Shown: positions 1 to 7,927, numbered from the stretch's first letter. The stretch: DNA of 10,023 bases from Clostridia bacterium (GCA_030530185.1 JAUMVL010000019.1:4944-14966); one strand, 5' to 3'. A program made the numbers and translations. The notes: generated from the sequence alone by a model not told the origin.

Positions 1-3000
1 GTCCTCAAGGAAACAGGCGTCAATCACACCCTGCAGCAGGATCGGCTCAGTTTCGTCCGTATCCATAAGACGGTTGGCCGAAACGGGGCGGACAAAGCTC
101 CATTCGCGCTCGGTGCGGCTTGCCTGCAGCATGCGCCGATACAGATCGGTTGACAGGAACCATTTGACGGCATTTAGGTGCGCGGCCGGAACGCCGCCGA
201 CCTGCTTTGCAAGCGCATCCAGTTCCGCGCCGGTCAGAGGACGCAGCGGGAGCCGCTCCAAAATCGTATGGGTCCGCGAGCCGAGCGCGGCGCCGTCGTC
301 GCCGGAGGAGAAAATCGGATCTTCAAACGGCTCAAGCGCCGAGGTATGCAGTGCGGTGACCGAGGTCTTGGTTGGAAGGTCGGAAGGAGCGGGGAACGGA
401 TATCGCCAGGCAAGATGCTCGGTAAGCGCCTTCCATTCTTCCGGATCGGCGGCAGGCAGCACAGGGAGCATCGGCGCTTCCGTCACGGCGGAAACCTCTC
501 CTTTTTGATGCACGGTAAGCGGGAGATACCAGTTCAGGGACAGCATCAGAAGACGCATTGCATTGCCGCAGCTGCGAAGCGCTCCGAGCGTCGGCAGCGG
601 CAGTCGGTCGATTGCCTGTTCAGCCTTGCTGACGCAGCCGAGCAGATACAGTTCGCTCCTTGCGCGCGTCATACCGACATACAGGACACGCAGTTCCTCC
701 TGCCATGCCGCGTCGGAAATTGCCTTGGCAATCAGCCGACGGGCATAGGTGCGCCGCTTCACACCTAAAGCGTCTAAGAATTGCAGCCCGACGCCGTATC
801 GCTCATGCAGCAGCAGCGCATCGCTTTCATCCTTGCGATTGAACTGTTTGCCCATGCCGGCAAGGTACACGATCGGGAATTCCAATCCCTTGGATTTGTG
901 AATCGTCATGATGCGCACAACGTTTGCGGTTACGGTTTGCGAAGCGCCGAGATCGGCTGCGGTGGCGGCGTCGTCCATGAATCCGAGAAAGCTTTGTACG
1001 CCGCCAGATCCTGCGGCGTCGAACGCCCGCGCTCGATCGATCAGCGCATCCAGATTCAGCACCCGCTGAACGCCGCCCGGCAGCGCACCCATGCGCTCCC
1101 GAAACTGTACGGCGTCCAAAATGGTATCCAACAGCTCCTCCATCGAAACACGGCGCGCAAGCGCCCGCCAGCGGTCGAGGGTATCGAGCGTTTTTTGAAC
1201 ATGCGGATTGCTGTCCCGGACGCATAGCAAACAGTCCAATAAATCGCCCTTTTTGCGGGGCGCGCGCAAAGCGATCAGTTCCTCGTCGGTAAAGCCGAAA
1301 AATGGGGAACGCAGAACAGACAGCAAAGGAATGTCCTGCCGGCGGTTATCGAGCACACGGAGTACGTTCAGCACAAGCTGCACTTCGATCGCCTCAAAAT
1401 ACCCGCCGGACATTTGCGCAAAGCAGGGAATCCCCATAAAAGCAAGCGTTTGGGAAAACACGGCTGCGTTCGTTTTGCTGCGCAGAAGAATCGCGATATC
1501 GCCATAGGACATGGGACGCATTTCGCCGGCTTTGGCATCATAGATCGGGCGCTGCATTCGATCGATGATGCTCTGCGCGATAAAGCGCGCCTCGGCCTCT
1601 GCATCGTCGATCGATTCTTCGTCGGTATCGGCCTGTTTCTCGAAGATGTGACATTCGACGCGTCCGCCGGATTCAGAGCTTGCGCGATGCAGCCGCGCCG
1701 ACTCATCGTATTCAATCCCTGCAATCGGTTCACGCAAAATGGTTTCAAATACACGGTTCACGCTTGCGATAACCGCTTCGCTCGAACGGTAGTTTTCCTT
1801 CAGATCAATGCGCGTGCCGACCCGACCGGTAAAGGTTCGGCACTTATCCAGGAACAATCCCGGCTCTGCCTTTCGGAACCGATAAATCGACTGCTTGACG
1901 TCGCCGACGAAAAATGCATTGTCCGCGCGCCGGATGCGCCCGAGGATCGCCTCCTGTACACGGTTGCTGTCCTGGTATTCGTCGACGATGACGAAAAGGA
2001 AGCGGTCACGGTATTCCGCGGCAATTCGTTCGTCCTTCAGGATCTCGATCGTCATATGCTCGAGGTCGTTGAAGTCCAAAACGGCACGCTGCCGCTTTTC
2101 TTCGGCATAAGCGGCACGGAAGGTACGAAGCAGACGGAAGAGCGGAACGATCAGCCACTCGCCTGCCGTTTGCGTCAAAAACAGAGACTCATTGGACTGC
2201 GCATAGCGATCTGCCTGCTCTTTGACGAGCTTGACGGTTGCAGCTTTGGCATCTTTAATCGGCACGCGGTCGTCCGCGGAAAAATCCTTGGGGAAAGAGA
2301 GGTTTCCGACAACCGGAATTCCTGCAAGCGCCTCGCCGTAAGCGGTACGCTCTGTCATCAGCAGCGCGCCGCGTGCATGCATCAAAATGTCGTCGAGCAG
2401 CGTGATCGCCTTGTCGCATGACGGCGGCAAGGCGTCCCGTGCGGCGGTCAGCTCATAGAGCGATAGGGAAAGCTCCTTTTGATCCAGCAGCAATTCCTCT
2501 TTCAAAAGTGCGTCAAACGCGTTCCGATCGCAAAGCGTCGCTTCGGTCCGATCGAGCCATGCGTCCGGATCGGGCTCGGCGGAAAGAAAACTATGCAGCT
2601 TTCCGAGCGTTTCGATCAGCGCCGTTTCGCCGTTGAATCCGCCGATCAGCGTTCGATAGTCTTCGGGCTGTTCCGCGGCAAGCGCGGTCAGCGTACGTTC
2701 CCGGACTTCGCGCATCAAAACGGCGCTCTCGGTTTCGTCCATCGTTTTGGCGGACGGTGCGAGGTCCACGCGGAAGAAATGGCGAAATACGACCTTTGCG
2801 CAAAACGCGTGCATCGTCGAGATATTCGCCGACGCACAAAGCTGCGCCTGCGCGCGAAGGTATGTGCGTTTGGGTTCTTCCTCAGCCTCCTTTGCGGCGA
2901 TCTCGAGCCGGGCCGCGATGCGGGACTTCATTTCCCCGGCGGCGGCGCGTGTAAAGGTCAGAATCAGCATCCGGTCGATCGGCGTCCCTGCCTCCACAAG

Positions 3001-3111
3001 CCGGAATACGCGCTCGGTCAGCACGGAGGTTTTGCCCGCGCCTGCGGCGGCGGAGACGATCACGTTGCCTTGCGTGTCGATTGCACGCTGCTGTGCTTCG
3101 CTGAATTTCAT
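1..3111 (-). CDS. addA: AddA, ATP-dependent helicase/nuclease subunit A (3' end cut off by window edge)
   Basis: AddA is the motor of the cytoplasmic AddAB complex, which unwinds and degrades double-strand DNA ends until a Chi site and then leaves a 3' tail for RecA. The reading frame is open for 1037 codons from the ATG to the window edge. All UvrD-like superfamily 1 helicase motifs are visible: Walker A SAAAGAGKTS with K27, motif Ia LTFTRAA near 51-57, Walker B VDEYQD with D377/E378, GDVKQSIYRFR from G403, ENYRSS shortly after, HKSKGLEFPIV from H738, and YVGMTRAR ending at R818. The RecB-type nuclease domain begins with GSRTHTILE (H948) and QGVIDACF (D1031); the following DYK motif lies outside the window. 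The motifs arrive roughly 100 residues earlier than I recall for Bacillus subtilis AddA (about 1230 aa), so this is a compact version. The start is set by a strong ribosome binding site and a 4-bp overlap with addB. The gene looks intact as far as it can be seen. Confidence 0.97.
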   Translation of the reverse strand, partial: MKFSEAQQRAIDTQGNVIVSAAAGAGKTSVLTERVFRLVEAGTPIDRMLILTFTRAAAGEMKSRIAARLEIAAKEAEEEPKRTYLRAQAQLCASANISTMHAFCAKVVFRHFFRVDLAPSAKTMDETESAVLMREVRERTLTALAAEQPEDYRTLIGGFNGETALIETLGKLHSFLSAEPDPDAWLDRTEATLCDRNAFDALLKEELLLDQKELSLSLYELTAARDALPPSCDKAITLLDDILMHARGALLMTERTAYGEALAGIPVVGNLSFPKDFSADDRVPIKDAKAATVKLVKEQADRYAQSNESLFLTQTAGEWLIVPLFRLLRTFRAAYAEEKRQRAVLDFNDLEHMTIEILKDERIAAEYRDRFLFVIVDEYQDSNRVQEAILGRIRRADNAFFVGDVKQSIYRFRKAEPGLFLDKCRTFTGRVGTRIDLKENYRSSEAVIASVNRVFETILREPIAGIEYDESARLHRASSESGGRVECHIFEKQADTDEESIDDAEAEARFIAQSIIDRMQRPIYDAKAGEMRPMSYGDIAILLRSKTNAAVFSQTLAFMGIPCFAQMSGGYFEAIEVQLVLNVLRVLDNRRQDIPLLSVLRSPFFGFTDEELIALRAPRKKGDLLDCLLCVRDSNPHVQKTLDTLDRWRALARRVSMEELLDTILDAVQFRERMGALPGGVQRVLNLDALIDRARAFDAAGSGGVQSFLGFMDDAATAADLGASQTVTANVVRIMTIHKSKGLEFPIVYLAGMGKQFNRKDESDALLLHERYGVGLQFLDALGVKRRTYARRLIAKAISDAAWQEELRVLYVGMTRARSELYLLGCVSKAEQAIDRLPLPTLGALRSCGNAMRLLMLSLNWYLPLTVHQKGEVSAVTEAPMLPVLPAADPEEWKALTEHLAWRYPFPAPSDLPTKTSVTALHTSALEPFEDPIFSSGDDGAALGSRTHTILERLPLRPLTGAELDALAKQVGGVPAAHLNAVKWFLSTDLYRRMLQASRTEREWSFVRPVSANRLMDTDETEPILLQGVIDACFLED

Positions 3112-3126
3112 GGCAATTCCTCCTTT
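3108..3126 (-). promoter_or_regulatory. addB/addA ATGA overlap with strong Shine-Dalgarno for addA
   Basis: On the minus strand the addB stop TGA (3110-3108) and the addA start ATG (3111-3109) share the sequence ATGA. A near-perfect Shine-Dalgarno AAAGGAGG (3126-3119) sits inside the addB end, 7 nt before the addA ATG. This fixes the addA start and implies translational coupling of two subunits that work as a heterodimer. Confidence 0.9.
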
Positions 3127-6100
3127 CCGGTCAAAAGATCCGCAAGCGCAACCTTCTTGACGTAGCGCGTTTTACAGCCGGTCTGCTTGTCAAACCGGCA
3201 GACGGATCGGTAGGGGCACCATTTGCAGGCTGACTCGGTCGGAAGCAGTTCGGCACGCCCGTTCAAAATGCCTTCGGCCTGACGCGCGGCGATGCGCTCA
3301 GCGGAAGCAATGATTTCGTTGATGCGCGCCCGACTTGCAGCGGCGCCGGTCACGGAGCCGTCTTTTGCACGTTTCAGATCGTGAATCAACGTCGATTTGC
3401 TGTCAAAGTTTGGCTCTGCGGCGTCGATTGCTTCGGGATCGGAAGCGGTCAGTCCGTAGAGCTTGTGCTCGGGCTCTTCGCCCTCCTCGGGTGCATCAAG
3501 CGTCAGCGGCATATAATAGAGACCGGCGCACTCCCCGCCAAGCTGCTTGGCGGCAGAGAAGTACAGCGGCAGCTGGAGCGATTCTCCGGAGAGCAGCTTG
3601 CTCGGGTCAAACTTGCGCGTCTTACCCATCTTGTAATCAATGATGCGCAGAAGTCGTCCGTCCGGCGTGCGGTCCACGCGATCGATTTTCCCGTAGATGC
3701 GAACATTTGTTCCGTCGGACAGCGTCAGATAAATGGGTGCAAACACATCGCCCATGCCGAAGCTCATTTCGGTCGCGGCAACTTCAAAACGCCCGGTTTT
3801 CAGCTGCCGCGCGATCGAGTATGCGCATAGATGCACGGTGCGAAGACGCAAAAACAGCGATTCCTTCAGCCTCGGATCGCGCGAGAAAATTCCGTCGTTG
3901 TGTGAGACGAGAAGCTGCGGGAGGATCGCATCGAGCACAGTGTCAATTTCCGGCTCCGTAATGGTATTCCAATCGAAAGCGCTGTCCGAAACGGCCTTGA
4001 CGAACGCATCGAGCGCGTCATGCAGAAAGGTTCCTGCGTCGGACGCCTTTTCTTCGGCCGTTTTGCGCTCCTCGGCGTGCAGACCGTATTTGACATATTG
4101 CGCAAACGGACACCGCGCGAACTGTTCGAGGCGGCTTGCGCTCATCGAAGGCGAAGCGCCGTATAATTCCTTTGCGGCCGCCTTGCCGAACGGCTTTGGC
4201 GATGTGCTTGCGGCACTGCCGGTAAGCAGATCCTGGACCGCTTCGGCATAATCCGGGTCAGCCTTTAAGAATTGCAAGAGGACCGGCAGCTGCGGGGAGC
4301 AGTAGCCATCCTGCTTCCAGACGGAAATCAGCTCGGCAAGCGTCGAAAAAGCGACAGCCTTGCTCATCGGAAAGCGCGTCAGGCCGGCCATGCCGATGCG
4401 CTCCTGTATTGCGGGGTAGAGCGACAGCAGCTGCGAGATCAGCGGGGCACGAGTCAGCTCGCTGCCGCCTTCACTGAAAGCATAGGAGAATACAATATGG
4501 CTTCGCGCCTTGCTGAGCAGGGAGTACAGTGCAAGTCGATCGGCGGCTGTTTCGACCTTTGTGCCGCCCCAGACGGACAGACCGAGCGATTGCAGCACTT
4601 CCAATTCCGCGTCATTCAGCAGATCGTCGTCGGTACGGGCAGGCGGGAACATGCCCTCGTTGCAGCCAAGCACAAACAGCGTGTCCACCGGCGCAAGCCG
4701 GGTGCGAACCAGATCGCCGAGCGTAACCGCGTCGCGCTGCCCGGGCAAAAGCCCGATCGAGAATCCGGACAGCCCCTCTTCCAAAAGCATCGGAAACTCT
4801 CGCTGCGCAATCTCGGTATCGCCGAGCACGGTGTCGGTTTGAACAAGCAGCTCCTTAATGGTGTCCCAAACCTGTGCCGTAAGCTGTGCGTCGGATGCAA
4901 ATCCATCCTGTAACAGCGTTTGCGCTTCGGTCTCAAGCTGCTCGCGAAGCCGCATGGCCTTGAGGCAGTTCCAAAGCGACAGCACCTTGTCGGACGTCTT
5001 TTTGGAACGCATCGCTTCGCGCAGAGGCAGCAGCGTTTCCATTAGATGAGCCCGCACCTGTTCGGCTTCGGGCGGAATTTCCCCGATCGAAAACGGCTGA
5101 TCGAGCTCGCTTCCATAGATGCCGTATCGCAGCACATAGTTCTCAAATTGCTCCGCGTCGTCTGTGCTGATTCCTGCATACCCGCTTTTCAAAATCCGCA
5201 GAATATCGCCCATCGGGAAGCCGAGACAGGCCGCCCGGGAAAGGCTCAAAACAAAGTCGGTTGACGCAAGACCGCTGATCGGCCGTGTTGCATCATAGAA
5301 CAACGGAATTTTGCGGCGGGCAAACGCGCGGCGCAGGATCGGTCCGTAGGCCGTCAAATCGCTGACAACAAGCGCAAAATCCGAAAACCGCTTTCCTTCC
5401 TGAACCAGCTCGCAGATCCGGTCGGCGATGAGCGCAGCTTCCGTCTGCCGATCCTTTGCGGCAAGCACGGCGATCGCGTCCGTCTTTGCAGGACAAATCC
5501 TTGGTGCTGCTGAAAAAAGATTCTGTTCCAGATGCAGCAAAGCGGCGTTTGGCGTTTGGCTGAGGGCCGTTCGCTCATACTCGGCAAAGAGAATCCCGCT
5601 TTCGGCACAGACTTCGTACAGCCGATCATAAATGCGGCGATCTGGCATAAACAGGTCCGCTAAGGCGGGATCTTTGCTCATTCGTAAAGTGATCGTGACG
5701 GATTTTGCCACATGCAGCAGGCGGAGAAGCAGGCGGAATGCCTGCTCGCGCGGACGATCAAAGTCATCGACGTAAATGTGGCATTCGGATAAAAACGAGC
5801 CGTCGATCAACGGTTCGGCAACGGTCATCAGGTCGTTGGAGGTGAGATAACGCCTTTGCAGGAACGATTCACTTTCACGGTAGAGCACGGAAAAATCCAG
5901 CAGCTTTTGCCGCAGCAGGTCCGTTTCGGGGAGCTTGCCCGCCGCCGCTTCGAGATCGTCCGGCGTGATGCAGCTCTGCTGAAACCGACCGATTCGCGCG
6001 TCCATCGAGGCGGCAAAGCCCTTTAGCTGAGCGGCGCGCGTAAATAAGCGCAGCGTATTGCGCTGCCGATAGGCGGCTCTGCGCAGCACCATGCACCGGC

Positions 6101-6356
6101 CCTGATCGGACAGGGTCGGAAGCGTTTCGCCGTATCGGGCAATCAGCCGTTGACAGAGGCGCTCAAAACTGTACACTTCGATCCCGATCAGTCCGCCCAG
6201 CCGCTCGCAGAGCCGCAGCTCATAGCGATAGGTAGACTGCTCGGGAACAAGCAAGATCGCATGTTCTCCACGCTGCATATGCTGTTCGATTCGATCGAGC
6301 AGATACGAGCTTTTGCCAGTATGCGATGCGCCGGTAATGACGGTTAGCTTGGCCAT
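3108..6356 (-). CDS. addB: AddB, ATP-dependent nuclease subunit B
   Basis: AddB is the second subunit of AddAB. In the family its helicase fold is not a motor but takes part in Chi recognition, and its own nuclease domain cuts the strand that AddA's nuclease does not. From the chosen ATG the protein has 1082 aa, close to the family size (B. subtilis about 1166). Visible are an N-terminal Walker A GASHTGKS (G9, K15), an LFVLGCNEGMFPP segment near 560-570 typical of AddB, the nuclease motif IDYKMGK with D907 and K909, and the iron-sulfur cysteines C749 (FARCPF) and C1044, C1047, C1053 in CxxCx5C, which match the known four-cysteine AddB cluster around the nuclease domain. The frame is open 31 codons further upstream, but that extension would run into thpR and lacks family character; MAKLTVITGAS at 6356 has a Shine-Dalgarno and is the better start. 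It lies 8 bp after thpR and overlaps addA by 4 bp. Confidence 0.97.
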   Translation of the reverse strand: MAKLTVITGASHTGKSSYLLDRIEQHMQRGEHAILLVPEQSTYRYELRLCERLGGLIGIEVYSFERLCQRLIARYGETLPTLSDQGRCMVLRRAAYRQRNTLRLFTRAAQLKGFAASMDARIGRFQQSCITPDDLEAAAGKLPETDLLRQKLLDFSVLYRESESFLQRRYLTSNDLMTVAEPLIDGSFLSECHIYVDDFDRPREQAFRLLLRLLHVAKSVTITLRMSKDPALADLFMPDRRIYDRLYEVCAESGILFAEYERTALSQTPNAALLHLEQNLFSAAPRICPAKTDAIAVLAAKDRQTEAALIADRICELVQEGKRFSDFALVVSDLTAYGPILRRAFARRKIPLFYDATRPISGLASTDFVLSLSRAACLGFPMGDILRILKSGYAGISTDDAEQFENYVLRYGIYGSELDQPFSIGEIPPEAEQVRAHLMETLLPLREAMRSKKTSDKVLSLWNCLKAMRLREQLETEAQTLLQDGFASDAQLTAQVWDTIKELLVQTDTVLGDTEIAQREFPMLLEEGLSGFSIGLLPGQRDAVTLGDLVRTRLAPVDTLFVLGCNEGMFPPARTDDDLLNDAELEVLQSLGLSVWGGTKVETAADRLALYSLLSKARSHIVFSYAFSEGGSELTRAPLISQLLSLYPAIQERIGMAGLTRFPMSKAVAFSTLAELISVWKQDGYCSPQLPVLLQFLKADPDYAEAVQDLLTGSAASTSPKPFGKAAAKELYGASPSMSASRLEQFARCPFAQYVKYGLHAEERKTAEEKASDAGTFLHDALDAFVKAVSDSAFDWNTITEPEIDTVLDAILPQLLVSHNDGIFSRDPRLKESLFLRLRTVHLCAYSIARQLKTGRFEVAATEMSFGMGDVFAPIYLTLSDGTNVRIYGKIDRVDRTPDGRLLRIIDYKMGKTRKFDPSKLLSGESLQLPLYFSAAKQLGGECAGLYYMPLTLDAPEEGEEPEHKLYGLTASDPEAIDAAEPNFDSKSTLIHDLKRAKDGSVTGAAASRARINEIIASAERIAARQAEGILNGRAELLPTESACKWCPYRSVCRFDKQTGCKTRYVKKVALADLLTGKEELP

Positions 6357-6360
6357 GCTG

Positions 6361-6367
6361 CTCCTTA
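6361..6367 (-). promoter_or_regulatory. addB ribosome binding site fused to the thpR stop codon
   Basis: The minus strand reads TAAGGAG, in which TAA is the thpR stop and AAGGAG the Shine-Dalgarno of addB, followed by four bases and the addB ATG. Ribosomes finishing thpR would stop directly on the addB initiation site, so coupled translation is likely. The spacing is slightly short but usable. Confidence 0.75.
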
Positions 6368-6886
6368 AAATGTTTCCGTGTGAACAGGGGTATAGACCAT
6401 TCGGCCTCGGACGTTTTGGCTTTCGTACAGGACGATCGAACGTGCCCAAAAGGCGTCGCTTGGGACATACAGCTTCAGATCATCCGGATGCTCAACAGCG
6501 CGGGCGAGCGTGATATGCGGCTCGGGCTTGCCGCGTCCGCGCACGAATCCGCGATCCAGCAGCGCCGATTCCAACGTTTGGTGGATGCGATAAAACTCGT
6601 CGAGCGCGCCGCTGACCGTGAGATAACTCGTGCGCGCACCGCCGTGCGTGAAGTGCCCGATATCGCCGAGCCGCAGCAGAAACGGCTTTGCATCTTTCAC
6701 GCTTTCGTGCATCGCGTCGGCAATGTCCGCAAGCGCATCGCTTTCGCCGATAAAGCGTACCGTGATATGATGATTGCCTTCGGGCACGAAACGGCCCGCA
6801 GTTGCGTTTTTGCGAAGCTCCTCCTGCACGGAAAAGACGGTGCGCTGCACGTCCTTGGGCAGCGGTATGGCAATAAACAGTCGCAT
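6365..6886 (-). CDS. thpR: ThpR, RNA 2',3'-cyclic phosphodiesterase (2'-5' RNA ligase / LigT family)
   Basis: This is a 2H-superfamily phosphoesterase; family members open 2',3'-cyclic phosphates at RNA ends to a 2'-phosphate, and some join 2'-5' RNA ends in vitro. The physiological substrate in bacteria is poorly known. The 173-aa product has the usual family length and begins MRLFIAIPLP, the typical first strand. The two catalytic HxTx motifs are present: HITV at H40 and HITL at H124, with family context (VRFIGE after the first, KPEPHITLAR around the second). I chose ATG 6886 over an in-frame GTG at 6898 because the protein then starts exactly at the family N terminus and GAGGGAG precedes the ATG. 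It is the first gene of an operon with addB and addA. The pairing with AddAB does not by itself reveal a role in DNA repair. Confidence 0.93.
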   Translation of the reverse strand: MRLFIAIPLPKDVQRTVFSVQEELRKNATAGRFVPEGNHHITVRFIGESDALADIADAMHESVKDAKPFLLRLGDIGHFTHGGARTSYLTVSGALDEFYRIHQTLESALLDRGFVRGRGKPEPHITLARAVEHPDDLKLYVPSDAFWARSIVLYESQNVRGRMVYTPVHTETF

Positions 6887-6916
6887 AAGCTCCCTCACAA
6901 TCGGTTCGATACCGTT

Positions 6917-6945
6917 ATTTTACGATTTTTTTGTGAATCTGTAAA
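6917..6945 (-). promoter_or_regulatory. Predicted sigma-A-type promoter of the thpR-addB-addA operon
   Basis: On the minus strand a -35 box TTTACA (6945-6940) and a -10 box TAAAAT (6922-6917) are separated by exactly 17 bp; each matches the consensus at five of six positions. The spacer contains a run of seven A. The predicted transcription start near 6910 gives a leader of about 24 nt before the thpR ATG. It is divergent from the promoter of the 6990 gene. Confidence 0.7.
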
Positions 6946-6973
6946 GCCTGCCCTATCATATTTCGGGAATCTT

Positions 6974-6982
6974 TGTTATAAT
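6974..6982 (+). promoter_or_regulatory. Predicted extended -10 promoter of the 6990 gene, possibly giving a leaderless mRNA
   Basis: The sequence TGTTATAAT is a perfect extended -10 element (TGnTATAAT). There is no good -35; the best is CTATCA at 6953-6958 with an 18-bp spacer and three matches. Such a weak -35 is normal for extended -10 promoters. The -10 ends only 7 bp before the ATG at 6990, so the expected start of transcription falls on or next to the start codon. Confidence 0.65.
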
Positions 6983-6989
6983 AGGGGCA

Positions 6990-7823
6990 ATGGAAACGAA
7001 ATTCAATCAACCCATCCCGCATAAGCGGCGTCTGCACCTGCGCCCGGGCTGGCAGGATCGCTTGCCGATCCGGCCGATCTTGTTGATCGCGGGCATTGCC
7101 GCGCTTCTGACGCTGATGATTCTGATCAATCAGCCGCGAAGCCGGGTATTGAACTCCGCCGAAATGGAGATGGTGCGAAGCACCGGCGTGCTGCGCATCG
7201 GCGTTGACGACGGCGTTCTCGGCCTGTTTCAGAACGGAGCGGGATTGGAGGCGGACATCGGAAAGGCGATCGGCGAGGCGATCTTCGACGATACCGACGG
7301 CGTTTCGTTTGTGCCGTGCACGCGTTATACGGCGCTGTGGCGGATGGACGACGGGTATATCGATCTTGCCTTGCTGTCCATGCAGTCGTTCGGCAATGAC
7401 AACTATGCGTCCGGCACGATTCCGTTCTATACCGAAGACTGCGTGCTGATGGGCTATGAAGAACGGCCGCTCGCGCATCTGAAGGTCGCTGTTTTGGACG
7501 GCACTGCCGCCGAGACGATTGCGTATCGCCTGCTGGATCAGGAGGAACCGGAGATGGTGGTCGTTCCGTGCGCGGACTATTATTCGATGTTCGTCAAGCT
7601 GCGCGCGGGTTCGGTTGACACGGTCTGCATGCCGCGCACCGCCGCACTTGGACATCGAGAGCGCGGGATGGTCCTCTACGCCGAGCCGGTCGGCACGGTA
7701 TCGTACTATGCGATCGCTCCGACCGGGAGCGTGCTGCTTGAGCTTTGCGACGAACTGTTCGGCACCTGGAACGGAGACGGGACAATGGAGACCTGGCAGC
7801 GGGAAAACGGGCTGATCGAGTAG
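6990..7823 (+). CDS. Membrane-anchored orphan solute-binding-protein-like domain (SBP family 3 type)
   Basis: The 277-aa product has a basic N terminus (K12, R13, R14, R18, R24, R28), one hydrophobic segment at about 29-46 and no lipobox cysteine, so it is probably anchored N-in with the rest outside the membrane. From about residue 62 it resembles family 3 solute-binding proteins (PF00497): VRSTGVLRIGVDD at the start of the fold, ADIGKAIGEAI as first helix, YIDLALLSM then IPFYTEDCVLMG in the hinge region, VAVLDGTAAETI as second lobe entry, and a DGTMETWQRENGL end typical of the family. The usual TxxR motif, whose arginine binds the ligand carboxylate in amino-acid binders, appears replaced by SMQSFGNDN (131-138), so the ligand may not be an amino acid. 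No permease or ATPase gene is adjacent. Family assignment is fairly firm; ligand and role are unknown. Only a poor ribosome site (AGGGG, 2 nt from the ATG) is present. Confidence 0.8.
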   Translation: METKFNQPIPHKRRLHLRPGWQDRLPIRPILLIAGIAALLTLMILINQPRSRVLNSAEMEMVRSTGVLRIGVDDGVLGLFQNGAGLEADIGKAIGEAIFDDTDGVSFVPCTRYTALWRMDDGYIDLALLSMQSFGNDNYASGTIPFYTEDCVLMGYEERPLAHLKVAVLDGTAAETIAYRLLDQEEPEMVVVPCADYYSMFVKLRAGSVDTVCMPRTAALGHRERGMVLYAEPVGTVSYYAIAPTGSVLLELCDELFGTWNGDGTMETWQRENGLIE

Positions 7824-7844
7824 CGTACCCGCGTACTTTTCCGG

Positions 7845-7873
7845 TTGACGAAATCGGGAAAATCCGTTACACT
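7845..7873 (+). promoter_or_regulatory. Predicted sigma-A-type promoter of murA
   Basis: A -35 box TTGACG (7845-7850) and a -10 box TACACT (7868-7873) are 17 bp apart, matching consensus at five and four positions. TATAAG at 7873-7878 is an alternative -10 but would need a 22-bp spacer. Transcription would begin near 7880 and leave a leader of about 48 nt. murA can therefore be expressed independently of the gene upstream, although read-through is also possible since no strong terminator separates them. Confidence 0.65.
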
Positions 7874-7899
7874 ATAAGATAAGACAAAATAGGACGAGT

Positions 7900-7913
7900 C
7901 CGGCGTTTGCCGG
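7900..7913 (+). promoter_or_regulatory. Small hairpin beside the murA ribosome binding site
   Basis: CCGGC (7900-7904), a GTTT loop and GCCGG (7909-7913) form a perfect five-bp GC-rich stem within the predicted murA leader. It ends a few bases before the AAGG Shine-Dalgarno (7917-7920). It has no U-run, so it is not a terminator. It may protect the 5' end or tune ribosome access; no known riboswitch fold is recognisable. Confidence 0.4.
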
Positions 7914-7927
7914 GAGAAGGATTTTGC

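Noticed and set aside
1414..2421. A 335-codon open frame on the plus strand inside addA
   Set aside because: It covers the strand opposite the conserved AddA motifs DEYQD and GDVKQSIYRFR; its product has no recognisable domain.
6896..6898. Alternative GTG start of thpR
   Set aside because: It adds four residues outside the family N terminus, and the Shine-Dalgarno-like GAGGGAG lies between it and the ATG at 6886.
6951..6967. Possible operator palindrome CCC...GGG between the divergent promoters
   Set aside because: Only three outer base pairs are symmetric; this is chance level.
6915..7655. A 246-codon minus-strand frame upstream of thpR
   Set aside because: It is antisense to the binding-protein gene, would span both divergent promoters, and its product has low-complexity basic composition.
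7823..7840. Possible terminator after the binding-protein gene (GTAC, CCGC, GTAC, TTTT) and a GCGTAC direct repeat
   Set aside because: The stem has only four base pairs and the U-run only four bases; too weak to call a terminator.
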